Shown here piece by piece: positions 11,123-22,925 of a DNA stretch of 64,000 nucleotides. Below the pieces are notes generated by a model, which saw only the letters and a program-made list of their open reading frames with translations, searched no databases and had not been told where the DNA came from. A program made the position numbers and the translations under genes. The stretch covers positions 42,400,699-42,464,698 of the forward strand of contig CM053272.1 of assembly GCA_028583415.1 (NCBI GenBank), read 5' to 3'. The DNA comes from Protea cynaroides. Taxonomy: Eukaryota; Streptophyta; Magnoliopsida; Proteales; Proteaceae. The first letter of the stretch is position 1; each line of letters begins with the position of its first letter.

Positions 11123-12367
11123 AAATCCACCTCAGAACATTTGGCAAAATAAACAATATACTTTCTGACTTAAAATAATATCAAACTTTATACATAACAA
11201 CTATCACTACTGTGGATTTCAAGAAAAACACATGTATGCAGCCTTACCCTACATAGCAAAATCCAAATAATAAAAGGAAGGAGGTGATGGTAAAGGTATA
11301 CCATGGGCTCAAGTCGGAGACTGTTGAAAAGCATTGCTCAACTTTGTAAAGTGATGTTTTGAAGATTAGGTCCATTACAACCATTTTTTGTGGAATTTGG
11401 GTATGGCACCAGTTCCCTACTTTGTGGAGGTACTGACATGGTTATTTTAAACTATAAATCGCCCACTGAACAGCTAACATGGTTATTTTAAACTATAAAC
11501 CGCCCACTGATCAAGAGACCACAAGTTTTAGCCCACAGTGAAAAGGTAGAGTTTTAAACAATTCAAACAAGTAAAGAATCTAATTATTCATTAAAAAAAG
11601 AGAAAAAAAAAAAAAACCTAACTTATCCTTGCAAATGATAAATAAAACTCTTGTACCCACTCCATTATGTACCATGGAAATAGTTTTTTTTTTCTTCTTT
11701 TACTGTACCTCCAACTTATGGAGGATCTTAAGGAGGCATCAGATCTGAGTCTCCTCGTTTACCATGTTTGGATTGTTAATTTTCAATTATTAATATATTT
11801 TTTTTTTCTTTCACTATAACAACTTTGGAGGATCTTAAGGAGGTATCAGACCTGATTCCTCTAATTCACCATTTTGGATTCTTCATTTTCAATTATTAAA
11901 ATAAAGAAAGTGATATGCACATTATTGGTGGTATGAGTACTCTTATTCTTTCTTTTCTCTTTGACCATGTAGGTTTTTTCTTTTATATAAAAATCGTAAG
12001 GTATTTTCTCTCATGCATGTATCTATTTAAATACAATTATGAATTTGGTTTGTGTTACCTTTTGAGGCTTCACTTGTATCCTGACGACATATTATTCGAA
12101 CTTTTTATGATGGGTAAATCTCCTTCTTTGGTATGTATTATTGAATTTGAGGAGTTAAAACAAGACAGAACACATTTCAAAGATCTAAGGACCTAAACTG
12201 TTTTGTTTTTAGTCCCTTTTGAATCCTAAAGACTTGACAAGGACAAGCGATCCATTCTTTTCCACCTCAAGTTTTTCTTCTTTTTTATGAATAATGAAAG
12301 CACAAGACATTTTACTCCCAACATGCAAATGTTGTTCATGAGTTCAAATCTCATTAGGACCTAACAA

Positions 12368-12407
<40 letters not shown>
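12368..12407. repeat. (AAT)n microsatellite
   Basis: About 13 AAT units, present in unit 1 only of the local tandem duplication. Confidence 0.95.
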
Positions 12408-12666
12408 TAGAATAAAATAAAAAGAAGATGGATCCTAATTAATGTCCCTGCAAAGACAAAGAATTCAAATGTAGAGAGCGTAAGGGAGGCCAAGATGTCG
12501 TCTGGTTTGTAGGCCACCAAACTTTCTCTATGAGTAGAAGAGATTTGGTTTTGTGGTTTAGTTGAAAGTTGAAACAAACCCAATTGGGTTGTTCACATTC
12601 CCATCCATTACCCATATATGATCATCAATCTGACTGCCCACCAACCCATAAAGTTTCGGATATAAC

Positions 12667-13246
12667 CAAGGATTAAATTCTCGTATCGGGTATCATATTG
12701 GAACAGTTATTTTAAGAGACATACTGTATCTTATCGGATAGATGGAAAATATACTAAAGATGTGCATAGAAAGGTCAAGAAACAAGCAGAAATGCTTAGG
12801 ATACATGCAAAATGCAGATTTGAAACATAAAATACCTACTTATATAGGAATATATATCAGTTTGGTGCAAGGATTTGAGTAGTTATTATTGAATTTAGTT
12901 ATGCACCCCCCAAAAAAGAAATACTTTACCTCTTTTTGACCAAAATTGTTACAATCCGTGATCTAAACAATGTAAATCCTAAAAAATTATTGAAATGGTG
13001 TGAAGATTAGGATCTTTTTTTGTGTTCGATGAATTCTCCCAATCTCAGATTGAAGAGAACAACTGGCCTTCAGTTGCTTTCGGTTCTATATCCTACTCAT
13101 GGTTTCTGTTTCGTATAGGTTTAAAGCAAGAGGGAAATTAAGTGTATCTACTTGAATCGGTCCCGTATCGAACCACATTAGGTGTCGCATCAACCCATAT
13201 CAGTCCTTTATATTAGTCGATACTTGGAAGATGCAGGTTTTTTTTT
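12667..13246 (+). mobile_element. Right-truncated copy of the 15.88-kb MITE
   Basis: Follows GGATATAAC (12658-12666) exactly as in the second unit and matches it for about 580 bp, but its right terminal repeat is missing because the tandem-duplication junction cuts it. Confidence 0.8.
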
Positions 13247-13268
13247 AAAAATTGGCTACAACTTTTCT

Positions 13269-16200
13269 AGTTCCCTACTTTGTGGAGGCACTAACAGGGT
13301 TATTTTAAACTATAAACCACCCTCTGAACAAGAGACCACAAGTTTCAGCCAACAGTGTGAAAAGGCAGAATTTGAAACAATTCATACAAGTAACGAATTT
13401 AATTATTCATTAAAAAAAGAAGAAAAAAAAAAAAAAAAAACCTAACTTATCATTGCAATTGATAAATAAAACTTTTGTACTCCATGATGTAAATAGTTTT
13501 TTTTTCCTTCTTTCACAATACCACCAACTTTTGGAGAATCTTAACGAGGCAGAATTGTTTATTTTTAATTATTAACTTTTTTTTTCTTTCACTATTCCAC
13601 CATTGGAGGATCTTGAGAAGGTATCAGATCTGATTCCTCTCATTCACCATTTTGGATTGTTCATTTTCAATTATTAAAATACAGAGAATGATATGCATAG
13701 TATTGGTGGTAAGTATGAGTGCTCTTTTCTTTCTTTTCTCTAATCATGTTGGGTTTTTTTTAAATATAAATACGTGAGGAACTCTCTCTCATGCATGTAC
13801 CCTTTTAAATACAATTATGAATTTGGTTTGTGTTACCTTGCAAGGCTTCACTCGTATCTTGATGGCGTATTATTTGAATATTTTATTATGAGTAAGTCTC
13901 CTTCTTTGGTTTCTATTATTGAATTTGAGGAGTTGAAACAAGACACGCAGCACATTTTAAAGATCTCTGGACTCCTGAGGTTTAAAACTTTTTTTTTTGT
14001 TTTTTTGTTTTTTTTTTTGAGTCCCTTTTGAATCCTAAAGACTGGACAAAGACAAGCTGGCCCATTCTTTTCCACCACAAGTTTTTCTTTTTTCCCAACA
14101 TGTATGTCCCTCATGAGTTCAAATCTCATAACAACCTTAATCAATAAATAGATAAATAAAAGGAAAAAGACAGTTACTTCCCATAAACAAACTATTAAAA
14201 TCCAAATAGACCTACGCTGTTAGAAATATTTCATTAGATACTAACGGTGGGAGCTAATATTTCTTTAATGACCAAATTAACCCTTTACAAGGGTGACTGA
14301 AATTAAAAAAAAAAAGAAAAAAAAAAGGAAGAAGTGAAGGAGAAGATAGCGGTGGGTTTTCTCTTGAAAAAAAAAAAAAAAAAAAAAAAAAAACCCAAGG
14401 AGAAATCCATCTAAAACCTTTCCCATCTGCACTGTCTTCCATTTCGTTCCCTTTTACATTAGAAATCCATCCAAAACCCCATTCCATCTGCTTCCTCCAC
14501 TAGCCTTGGACAACGATGAGCAGATTCAGAAGAATCGAGGTTTTTGATCATTCATCGTCACTTTCATCCCCAAACCCTTTGCCCTTGGACCTCTCTCTCC
14601 TGTCCCATCTACATGCAATCTCTTCAAATTCGTCACTGATCTCATCCAGATCCGGAGAACCCCCTCATCCTCCCTTACAAGAGGTTACAGGCTCACACCG
14701 GCCCCGATTCCTGTTTGTGAACCCTCTACGACCTGGTTTCCGTTCTTTAGCTTGGATTCGATCACTTCCTAGAGAAAATGACTTTGAAGCTTCATAGTTT
14801 GAATCAATCTTCATAGTTTGTTCATCACATTCACAGTTGTTCAGATCAAGAAAATATGTTCAAGAAATCAGGTTTTGAAGCTTTCTTGTCCTAATTTCAT
14901 TTCTTCTTCTCTGGTTTGAAATCTTTTGATTCAGTGTTTGTAATCTCCAACGGATGGTGCACAAGATGATGTAGCCAGTCTTATCAATTTCTTTTTCCAA
15001 GAGTTCTCTCGAAGTTCTGCTTCATCATTTCTTGTTCGACTAAGCATGAGTTTTGTGTTTTTCTATCTGTTGATATTCTACAGTCTCTTTTGTTTTTCAT
15101 TGTAGAGGTACATATTTTCGACAATCATTTTGTTTCTCAAACTCCACAAAAATGCATTATCATCAGTTTTCTCTTTGAAATCTCTCTTCGGATTTCAGAT
15201 TTTTTCTCCGGCCATGATCTTTATCTTCTCCAGCCGTGATTCTTGAAATTTCGAAGTTCTCCGTCTCTATTTTGTTTTAACAGGTCTCGTTCCACTGGAG
15301 TTTTTTTGTTTCTGATCTTGCATCTTAGTCTTTTGTTTCTAATCTTGCATCTCAGATCTCGTTCCTGTTCATCAGTTTTTTTTTTCCAATTTTTTTCTGT
15401 TTTCTTGTCTTCTCCACCGGAGTAAAAGAGGGGTTTTTCTCTTCTTTCCCGATAATATTGGTTTCAGAAACTTGAGGGTAGATTTGTCCACAAAAAATAT
15501 AATTTTAACACCGTTAAAAGTTGGGGCTATTTGGATTTTAATAGTTAGTTTAGGAGAGGTAACTGTCTTTTTCAAAATCATTGAGGATCAACTATCAATA
15601 AAGTAAGTTACAGGAGAGGTAACTGTCTTTTTCCCATAAATAAAATACCCTCATTGATGTCCTTGCAAAGACAAAGAATTCAAATGTAGAGAGTGTAAGA
15701 GAGGCCAAGATGTCTAGTTGTAGGCCACCAAACTAGCAATATGAGTAGAAGAGATTTGGTTTTGTGGCTTAGTTGAAAGTTGAAACATGCCCAATTGGGT
15801 TATTCACATTTCCATCCATTACCCATATATGATCATCAATCTGACTACCCACCAACCCATAAAGTTTTGGATATAACCGAGGTTTAAAGTATTGGTATCG
15901 GGTATCATATCGGAACAGTGAGTTTAAGAGACATATTGTATCGTATCATATCAGCGAGATACAAGAGATGCTAAAGATGCGCAAAGAAAGGTCCAAAAAT
16001 GAATAGAAAGGCTTAGGATATATGCAAAATGTAGTTTAGAACCATGAATACCTATGCATTATGCAATTTAGGAATATATATCAGTTTGGTGCAAGGATTT
16101 GAGTAGTTTTTACTGAATTTAGTTATGCACAAAAAAAAAACAAAGAAAAAACTTTACCTCTTTTTGGCCAAATTTGTTTCAATCCGTGATTTGAATAATG

Positions 16201-16462
16201 TGAATCAGAAGACATTTTTTGAAATGGTGAAGATTAGGTTCGGTTTTTGTGTTTGATGAATTCTCCCAATCTTAGATTGAAGAGAAAAATTGGCTTCATT
16301 GCTTTCGGTTCTGTATCCTACTCATGGTATCTGTTCAACAGATTTTAGGGGGGCGAAATTAAGTGTACCTATCTGAACGTTTCCGTATCGGAACACATTG
16401 GATAGCATCTATCCATTTCGGTCTTTTATCAGTCAATACTTGGAAGATGCAGGTTTTTTTTT
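13269..16462 (+). repeat. Tandem duplication, unit 2, split by a MULE
   Basis: X2 (13269-14160) and Y2 (15645-16462) together match unit 1; the 1475-bp element at 14161-15635 separates them. The reading frames 11915-12196 and 13774-14031 are the two copies of one sequence and resemble no known protein. Confidence 0.85.
14161..15635. mobile_element. Mutator-like element with possible captured sequence
   Basis: Terminal inverted repeats: left AGGAAAAAGACAGTTACTTC, right complement GGGAAAAAGACAGTTACCTC; the right end repeats the GGTAACTGTCTTTTTC motif twice, about 60 bp apart. Flanked by ATAAATAAA on both sides (14152-14160 and 15636-15644), a 9-bp duplication. It has no transposase. The interior is more GC-rich and holds an open frame at 14516-14797 (93 codons, Ser/Pro/Leu-rich, unrecognised). 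A second element at 33893-34968 shares the ends but not the interior, the pattern of a Pack-MULE. Confidence 0.82.
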
Positions 16463-16541
16463 ATTTATTAAGTATCGTATCGGTACCATATTGTATCAAC
16501 ACCTTCTGATATGAATACGTATCGAATATATTTTAAACCTT
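15878..16541. mobile_element. MITE, 664 bp, 9-bp target duplication
   Basis: Ends are inverted: left CGAGGTTTAAAGTAT, right complement AAGGTTTAAAATAT, each followed by TATCG-type words. Flanked by perfect GGATATAAC at 15869-15877 and 16542-16550. No ORF of note. It already occupied the locus before the tandem duplication, because unit 1 carries a truncated copy at the same site. Confidence 0.8.
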
Positions 16542-16550
16542 GGATATAAC

Positions 16551-17282
16551 AAGGTTTTTTTAATTGCCTAAATTTTTTCAATCAATAAATTGCTTCCGCA
16601 ATGTACTTGTCTTCTACATAAAATACATGGGGAGATAAATTGACATAAACACCTCCTTGATCCCAATTTAACCACACATTTATAGCTATTGCTTTCTAAA
16701 TTTCAAAAACCTCCATTGAAGAATAGATTTTTTTTTTTTTTTTCACCTTCTTAACTTGAAGAGAGGAGAGGGTGGTGGTTAGGACTGATAAAGAAAGAGA
16801 TTGTTAGTGGAGATGATTGCAGGGACGAGAAAAAGAGGGGAGTTTGTCTAATCAAGGGACACTTTGATGCCTGTTGGAGACCAAGTGAATTTAACTTTTT
16901 CACAAGGATTGGGAGATAAGGATTTGGGATGTCTCATTTGAGAGAGTGTATTAACTCTTAGGGAAAGGGAAGTTCATGCTACTTGTGTGTTTTTTCCTCT
17001 CATTCTCTCTTTCTCTTCCTTAAAATCCAATTTTCAAGTGATCGACTATTGATTCTTCTGATACTCTCATTCTTCGCTGATGTGTATATCCTCTTATACA
17101 CCAACGATGTGTAAATCCCTATCCTTTTAACACTTAAAAATAACAATTAAACAAAATGAAGGAAAAACGAAGTAATTGTTGTCTCTATCTCTTTTCCTTG
17201 AAATCTAGACCCTCTTTTTCTCTTCTCTTCACTCATTTCTTCTCTTTTCTCTCTCTCTCCTCCAAGTGACCAATTATCGGTT
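16551..17282. other. Intergenic, nothing recognised
   Basis: AT-rich sequence with a CT-rich stretch at 17190-17270. No gene or element ends found. Confidence 0.5.
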
Positions 17283-17290
17283 CTTCTTGC

Positions 17291-17720
17291 TAGGGGTGTC
17301 AATTTTGGGACCAAATCGATTCGAATTAATCCAAAACCAACTTGGACCAAACTGTAAGCGGACATATTTCGGGTTGAAGTGTGGCATATCCTAGCCCGAA
17401 ACCGACCCTAAAAAACGGACCGATGAACCCGGCCCAATAAAGAGCAGGACCAAATCGATTTAGACTGAATATTAAATCCTAGCTTTACTACTGTAGCTTT
17501 TTGGATGACCTTAACGGGTTTCCTATAGGGTTTTCAACCCGAATCAGTCCAAACCAGCCTGATAACAACCCAAAATCAGAACGGCCCTTTAATTAATGTG
17601 CACAGTTTAACCCACCCTGCCCGAACCTCTTAATAATCATGTTCCAGTCAGGCTCTATAAAGCCAGCCATTGATTTGATCTGGACTGACACCGGCCTAGA
17701 CCGACCCATTGACACCCCTA
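17291..17720. mobile_element. hAT-type MITE, 430 bp
   Basis: Terminal inverted repeat TAGGGGTGTCAAT / ATTGACACCCCTA, matching the TAGGG-TG style of plant hAT ends. Flanking 8-mers CTTCTTGC (17283-17290) and CTTCTTGT (17721-17728) differ at one base. The interior is rich in ACCGA/GGTTCGG words and is non-coding. Confidence 0.85.
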
Positions 17721-17728
17721 CTTCTTGT

Positions 17729-19601
17729 ACTACCAATTTTTCCGTTAACATATAAGATTTCAATGTCCCACTAAATTATAGATTGTCCTCCCTAAAATGA
17801 ATGATTAGTTGTGAGACAAACATGGATTCAAATCGTCTCCTGCGTAGGAGGTTCTTGTAGCTGATCCAAAGGCTTGGAGATCAGTCTATCCGTCTACCAA
17901 TATATGGGAAAGTGGATCGATTAAAATCCGATCCTTGATAAACAGCAGAAGACAGAAAACTGGGACGACAAAAGAAAATCCAAACCCGCAATCAAAACTG
18001 AAATGCCTTAACATGGGGCATGCGTGAACCCCATGACATCAGGCATTGCATCGTATTCATACCTATCCAATAGCCCCACACACACACAACCGACAGCCCC
18101 ACACACACACACACAACAGACAACATTAGCAGGACGGGGCCATAGGGCACGGCCACATACAGAGAGAGAGAGAGAGAGAGAGAGAGCAGTTCACCATGAC
18201 AAACGCATGATGTCCCGTTCTTATCCTCTGAGCCCTCAGTAGTTTGTTCATCCCTTTCACATGATGCACGTAACTGTTAAAGTGTAACTGTAACCCTAGG
18301 AAACTGCCACTTTTTCAAACCCAGATGCCCTACTAAAGACCAGATCTAGTCACTTGCATATACCCAAATGCCCCCTAAACAACATAGATTGCCCAAACAT
18401 ATGGTGCACATTAAAAAAGAGAGGGATGTGGGACCTCCTTACTACTCATCTTCATAATCCAACTTGGATTGTTTAATAAAAAGATGAACTAAATCAAAGG
18501 TGAGGATTCTCTAAGTGGCACTGTTATCCGTGCCCAGATCCTTAGTGAGAAGCATGGATTGAGGGATCAGATCTGATCGGCCCGATTTGGCCAGGCAATC
18601 CCATGCAAGCCCCATGCATCACGGTAGGGATTGGACATGTCAGATGAGTTGAGTGGAGAGAGAGAGAGGGCACTGTTGACATAGTTCCCACTCCATCATA
18701 ATACCAAAACTGTCCCTTTATATATTAGGTAGGGTTCCGTGAAAACCCAATAAATATGTATTTTAAAAATTAGATTACAACTACATATCGTAACAATTCC
18801 ACAGCCAGTTACACTGGGGGGGTAATATTAAGATGCTGTGGAAGGGAAAAACACAAGGAGAACATTAAATTTTGGTTGAAGGTAGAGAAACTAATTATAG
18901 CCCACATATTAAAATATCTTAATCATTCTCATTATAAAGATGATTTTAAATTTTAATAAGACCCCATTGCATTGAGTTTGAGACACATACCTGACACAAT
19001 GGTTTATTTCTAAATAAGGGTATTGAGTTGTAATCTCACTTATGCAATTACCTAATATCCTCCTCTCTGTCTTTGAGCTCAGTTTTGATTCTATGTACAA
19101 CAACAACAACAAAAACAACAACAAAAACAAAAACAAAAAACAAAACCTTGATTAATTAAATTAAAATAGGATGAACTACATATGGATCTTACCCTTCCAT
19201 CCTTTTTAAATCAGTTTTGTTTCCACATACATACTAAGAATTGAAACCTGCAGCTTCATTAACCCAACTCACTTGCATTGATGAATTACCATTACAGAGC
19301 TTTAACCAGATTCAGATTGTTAACTTATTAAAGGAAGGCATGAATTCACCCCTGAACCCACCCCCCCAACTACTAAATCAGTACCATTGAGTGAAGTAAG
19401 ATCCAATGTTCAATATATATATTCACAAGGAAGGGAAAGAAATTATATATCCCTAAAATTACAAGAAAACTTGAAAGTCAAGGTAGAACTGTTGAAGAAG
19501 AAGAGGAAAAGAAAATTAATAACCCTAAGAAAACAAGGAAAAAGAAGATTTTACAAATATGGAGAAGAACAGAAAAGAGGGATTTCCCCTATGATTTGGA
19601 T
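17729..19601. other. Intergenic upstream stretch with microsatellites
   Basis: Contains a CA tract (18096-18115), an AG tract (18161-18186) and a CAA-rich stretch (19098-19145). Bases 17822-17870 start with GGATTCAAATCGTCTCC like the palindromic family and may be a fragment. The right end, next to 19602, probably holds the 3' UTR of the ATL gene. Confidence 0.45.
18161..18186. repeat. (AG)13 microsatellite
   Basis: Perfect AG tract, preceded by two short CA-rich stretches at 18075-18115. Confidence 0.95.
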
Positions 19602-20156
19602 TTAAGGCAAAAACCTATTGACATCATCTTCTCTAGCTTTCAATCCGGCTTCTATGTCCACCGCCACTGCGGAGGTCGCCGGTAATCCGCCGCAATTCTG
19701 ACATCTAGTGACAACCAGAATCTGACGGCAGGACGGGCAGGACGAATGAGAACCAAGCCATGTATCTACGCATCCGACATGGAAGGTGTGGCCACACTGC
19801 GGCAGCACTCGGATCTCATCTCCGTTCACGAATTCTGTCAAACAGATAGGGCAGTCAGCTATCTTACCATTGACATCGGCGCTGAAGGTGAACTTGGGAA
19901 GTGCCCTAAGTACCTTCTTCTTCAACCCTTTGTTCGCCGAAGCCCGAAGCTGCGCCTGCCCAGTTCCGTCACCGCTGCCGGAACCCCGGCGAAGCCACGC
20001 GCAACGAGCTACTGCCACTAATCCGACCACGCAAATTAGGGCACAGAGGAGAGCGGCAAGGATGACCACGAAGTCGGAGTCCACGTCGACGGCGTCCGGC
20101 GGTTCTGCAACAGCCGACGACGAGGAATTGACGGTGGTTAGGTATCTTAACGGCAT
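19602..20156 (-). CDS. ATL80: RING-H2 finger E3 ubiquitin ligase, ATL80/ATL8 type
   Basis: A 184-residue, intronless ATL-family membrane E3 ligase that would transfer ubiquitin from an E2 to substrates. The start is ATG at 20156. Residues 28-50 are a transmembrane helix (FVVILAALLCALICVVGLVA), followed by a basic RCAWLRR anchor. The ATL signature GLKKKVLRALPKFTF spans residues 77-91. The RING-H2 zinc ligands are C102, C105, C121, H123, H126, C129, C140 and C143, with Trp133 three residues after Cys-Val-Asp as needed for E2 contact; all eight ligands are present. The C-terminus (CQNCGGLP then acidic/basic ending RFLP) is typical of the ATL8/ATL80 subgroup. Lack of introns, GC-rich codon use against an AT-rich background, and a TATA box 178 bp upstream all support a working gene. 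Which of the closely related ATL paralogues it corresponds to is an inference. Confidence 0.95.
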   Translation of the reverse strand: MPLRYLTTVNSSSSAVAEPPDAVDVDSDFVVILAALLCALICVVGLVAVARCAWLRRGSGSGDGTGQAQLRASANKGLKKKVLRALPKFTFSADVNGKIADCPICLTEFVNGDEIRVLPQCGHTFHVGCVDTWLGSHSSCPSCRQILVVTRCQNCGGLPATSAVAVDIEAGLKAREDDVNRFLP

Positions 20157-20333
20157 AATCTGTCGGTACTCAGCAGAGGAAGAGAGAGAGATGGAGAGGA
20201 GAAGAGACGAGAAGACAAGAGAAAGGAAAGGGTGCAGAGGAGGAGTGGGGTTTCTGAGGTATCTTAACGTATCTTTTCATGTAAGAAGCAGTAGCAGTCA
20301 GTGAGTAGCCAGAAGGCAGAAGACAGTGAGGCG

Positions 20334-20341
20334 TTTTTATA
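20334..20341 (-). promoter_or_regulatory. TATA box of the ATL gene
   Basis: TATAAAAA on the minus strand about 178 bp upstream of the ATL start codon, followed downstream by a purine/pyrimidine-rich 5' leader. Inferred from position and sequence. Confidence 0.55.
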
Positions 20342-21884
20342 GGAAAATTATTTTAAAATATTTTTTTTATTTAATTTTTAATTTTTTAATTTATAAATAA
20401 AAGTAAAAACACACGTCTCCAATAAGGGTAGATTTGGTATTTAGTATTTATCTTATTTTATTGTAAAAAAGTGTAATTATGGAGATACCTACCTTTATTA
20501 GCAAATAGAAAGAAAGATAAAAGATTAATTAATAAGAAATTAGGATTTGCCATTTTTGTTGTTATTTGTTACAAGTTAGAACAGTTTATCTACCAATTTT
20601 TAAAGCAGACTTGTGTGTTTACCAAAATACCCATGTTCCTTGATGCTTTTTTGGCATTTGTGTCCTTTTGTGTACTTGGCTTTTATAGGTCTATTGGGTT
20701 CAAACTTCAAATTTGAAAATCAAAATCATGCTATTTTTTTTTTATTACTTTTTTGGGTTGAAAATCATGGAAGTTTCATAAGTACCTGACCAAAATCTTG
20801 CTTTGCTTTATTAGTGGTGTTTGCCTGAATTCAAGTTTGCCTCCTGCTTTAGACTTGACCCTCATAGACTTATTCAATGTATCATTTTAAGCGCTTGTTT
20901 ATATAATCATTTTTATATTTCAATGCATAAGGTTTCCATGACTATAGGGTTTAAGACGAGACGAGCAAAATATACATAATCGTACCCCCATAATGTGGAG
21001 AAACTATTTTTGTATTCGAACCCGTGACTATCAGATTGCAATAATAATTTCTATTATATTTATCCTTAATCTTTCTTTATTTTATTCAGATCGTCCCTTA
21101 TCGATAGAGATTTGTATTTTTTTGAAGGTGAGATGTTTCCGATCATATTCATTCTAAACTGAGGGTAGACTTGGGGTGATGGTTTCTCATTATCTGGAAC
21201 TTACAGTTGAGACCATTTCCATTCTGTTTGAGGTTGAAATTGGTCTAATATTTGTCACGTGGCCAAATCTAGAGGGATACATCACTCACTATTCAGTAAC
21301 AAAGTGAAACCCTCTTGTTTGGGTACAGTGATAGTTTTTATGAGCTAAGAACCTTGAGTTCCAATAATGGAACTTGTTATATTTCCAAGAACACGGTAGG
21401 AAGCAAGGATGGTGAGGAGGAAAGAGTTGGAAAAGCAGAAATCATAGAAAATAAGGGAAAGTGGAAGAAAAGTTGGAAGGTGGTAGGAAATGGAAAGTTT
21501 CACATCAAAAACGAAGGGTCCTCACTTAGTATCAAGTGTCATAATAATGTGGCATTATGATCGAGGATGTTCTTTTCTTTCCCCTTTTCCTCATCGTATT
21601 CTTCATCTTATGATCATGAATAGATGGTGAGATATTTTATTTTAAAACACAAAACACTTTTCTTCATTTTAAATTATGTGAATCCAGATTTTTAAATTCC
21701 AACATGTGTACGGATGAAAACCTCCTAAGATTCTTCATGATAGTTTTTATTTATTTATTTTTTAATTCCCCTTAATTCACATTTTTTTTTTTTCAAATAG
21801 GAAAATATTTTTTAAGGAATTAATTAATTATTTTGTATTTTCTCCAAGTAAAAATCCAATAACAAGAGAAGGTCTCAAGGTAAA
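20342..21884. other. Intergenic, nothing recognised
   Basis: AT-rich. The frame at 21315-21560 has no signal, domain or splice partner. Upstream regulatory sequence of the ATL gene presumably lies at the left end. Confidence 0.5.
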
Positions 21885-22110
21885 GAAATTGTCTCTTGCC
21901 TGAGTTTGGATGGGAGATTTGGTGGTCTGGATGGATGGTCATCACCTGACTCTCGGGTGGATCCGAGCCCTCCATCCAAACCAACAAACTGAGCTGACAG
22001 GGGTGTCGGCTCGGATGAAGGGCTCGGATCCACCCGAGAGTCAGGTAGCGGTCATCCATCCAAGACGCCAAGTCTCCTACCCAAACTCAGGCGGGAGAGG
22101 ATGTGGATCC
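21885..22110. mobile_element. Palindromic foldback MITE, copy C
   Basis: The best-preserved palindrome of the family: CTGACTCTCGGGTGGATCCG reads back as CGGATCCACCCGAGAGTCAG around a centre TGACAGGGGTGTCGG, and outer CCTGAGTTTGGATGGGAGA pairs with TCTCCTACCCAAACTCAGG. Flanks TCAAGGTAAA and TCAAGTAAA suggest a 9-10 bp duplication with one indel. Confidence 0.88.
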
Positions 22111-22562
22111 GGTTTCAAGTAAAATAAAAATAGAATTTTATTAAAATATTTATTTTATCCATGGGTTTTATCTGAAAGTATTCAAAGTGCCGTTTGCAAT
22201 TTGAACTATAAAATTACAGCAAAATATTTAAATGAAAAGAAATTAAGCCTAATTGGTGGGGATGATCCATATCTTAAAACATGGGCCAATTGAATGAACA
22301 GAAAAAGAAAGGGGGGAGGGGGACCAATCTACCCCATTCTAATTTGGACATAAGAATGAAGACAAATAATCAATCACATTCTAAGGATCATACTTCAAAC
22401 TTACACTTACACACATTGTGTCCGTGTTGGATATCAAATCCGCCACATAATTAATGCATGTTCCTCCCATTCCGCGCCCAAAATTTGTAGATTTTTTTTA
22501 TAACAAAATTCTATTTTCTAAATATTATTGTGGTTGGGATTTGTTATTTTTCAAACATCACA

Positions 22563-22641
<79 letters not shown>

Positions 22642-22925
22642 TTTTAACTAACGACAATTTTCAGACTTTTGGCCTGAGTAATCTCATGGGTCCATACTGA
22701 CCCTACAATCACATGGATTGGATCATTTTAGGGTTGAATAAGAACTATTCCATTTGCACCCATAACAGAAAAAAAAAGAGCACTTAACATCTTTGTGTGA
22801 GTGGCCCCAAAGCAGTAAGAATAGAAACATTACAAGACATTATTTTGTCATGAGAACAAATGATATATTTATTCCAATTGTTAAATATAGAGAGAACATG
22901 ATCTACATTAGCCATGCATCAAATT
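22111..22925. other. Intergenic, TA tract inside
   Basis: No gene. Contains the second long TA microsatellite. Confidence 0.5.
22563..22632. repeat. (TA)n microsatellite
   Basis: About 34 uninterrupted TA units. Confidence 0.97.

Larger units (their letters stand above)
11411..13246 (+). repeat. Tandem duplication, unit 1 (X1-Y1)
   Basis: Starts AGTTCCCTACTTTGTGGAGG and ends at GGAAGATGCAGGTTTT. The left part (X1, to about 12410) matches 13269-14160; the right part (Y1, from about 12440) matches 15650-16460. X1 carries an AAT microsatellite (12368-12407) missing from X2 and a small internal duplication at 11430-11510. Y1 ends inside a MITE that is complete in the second unit, which locates the duplication junction. 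Confidence 0.85.

Noticed and set aside
19746..20304. Plus-strand frames over the ATL gene (up to 172 codons)
   Set aside because: Antisense of a full RING-H2 gene with all zinc ligands.
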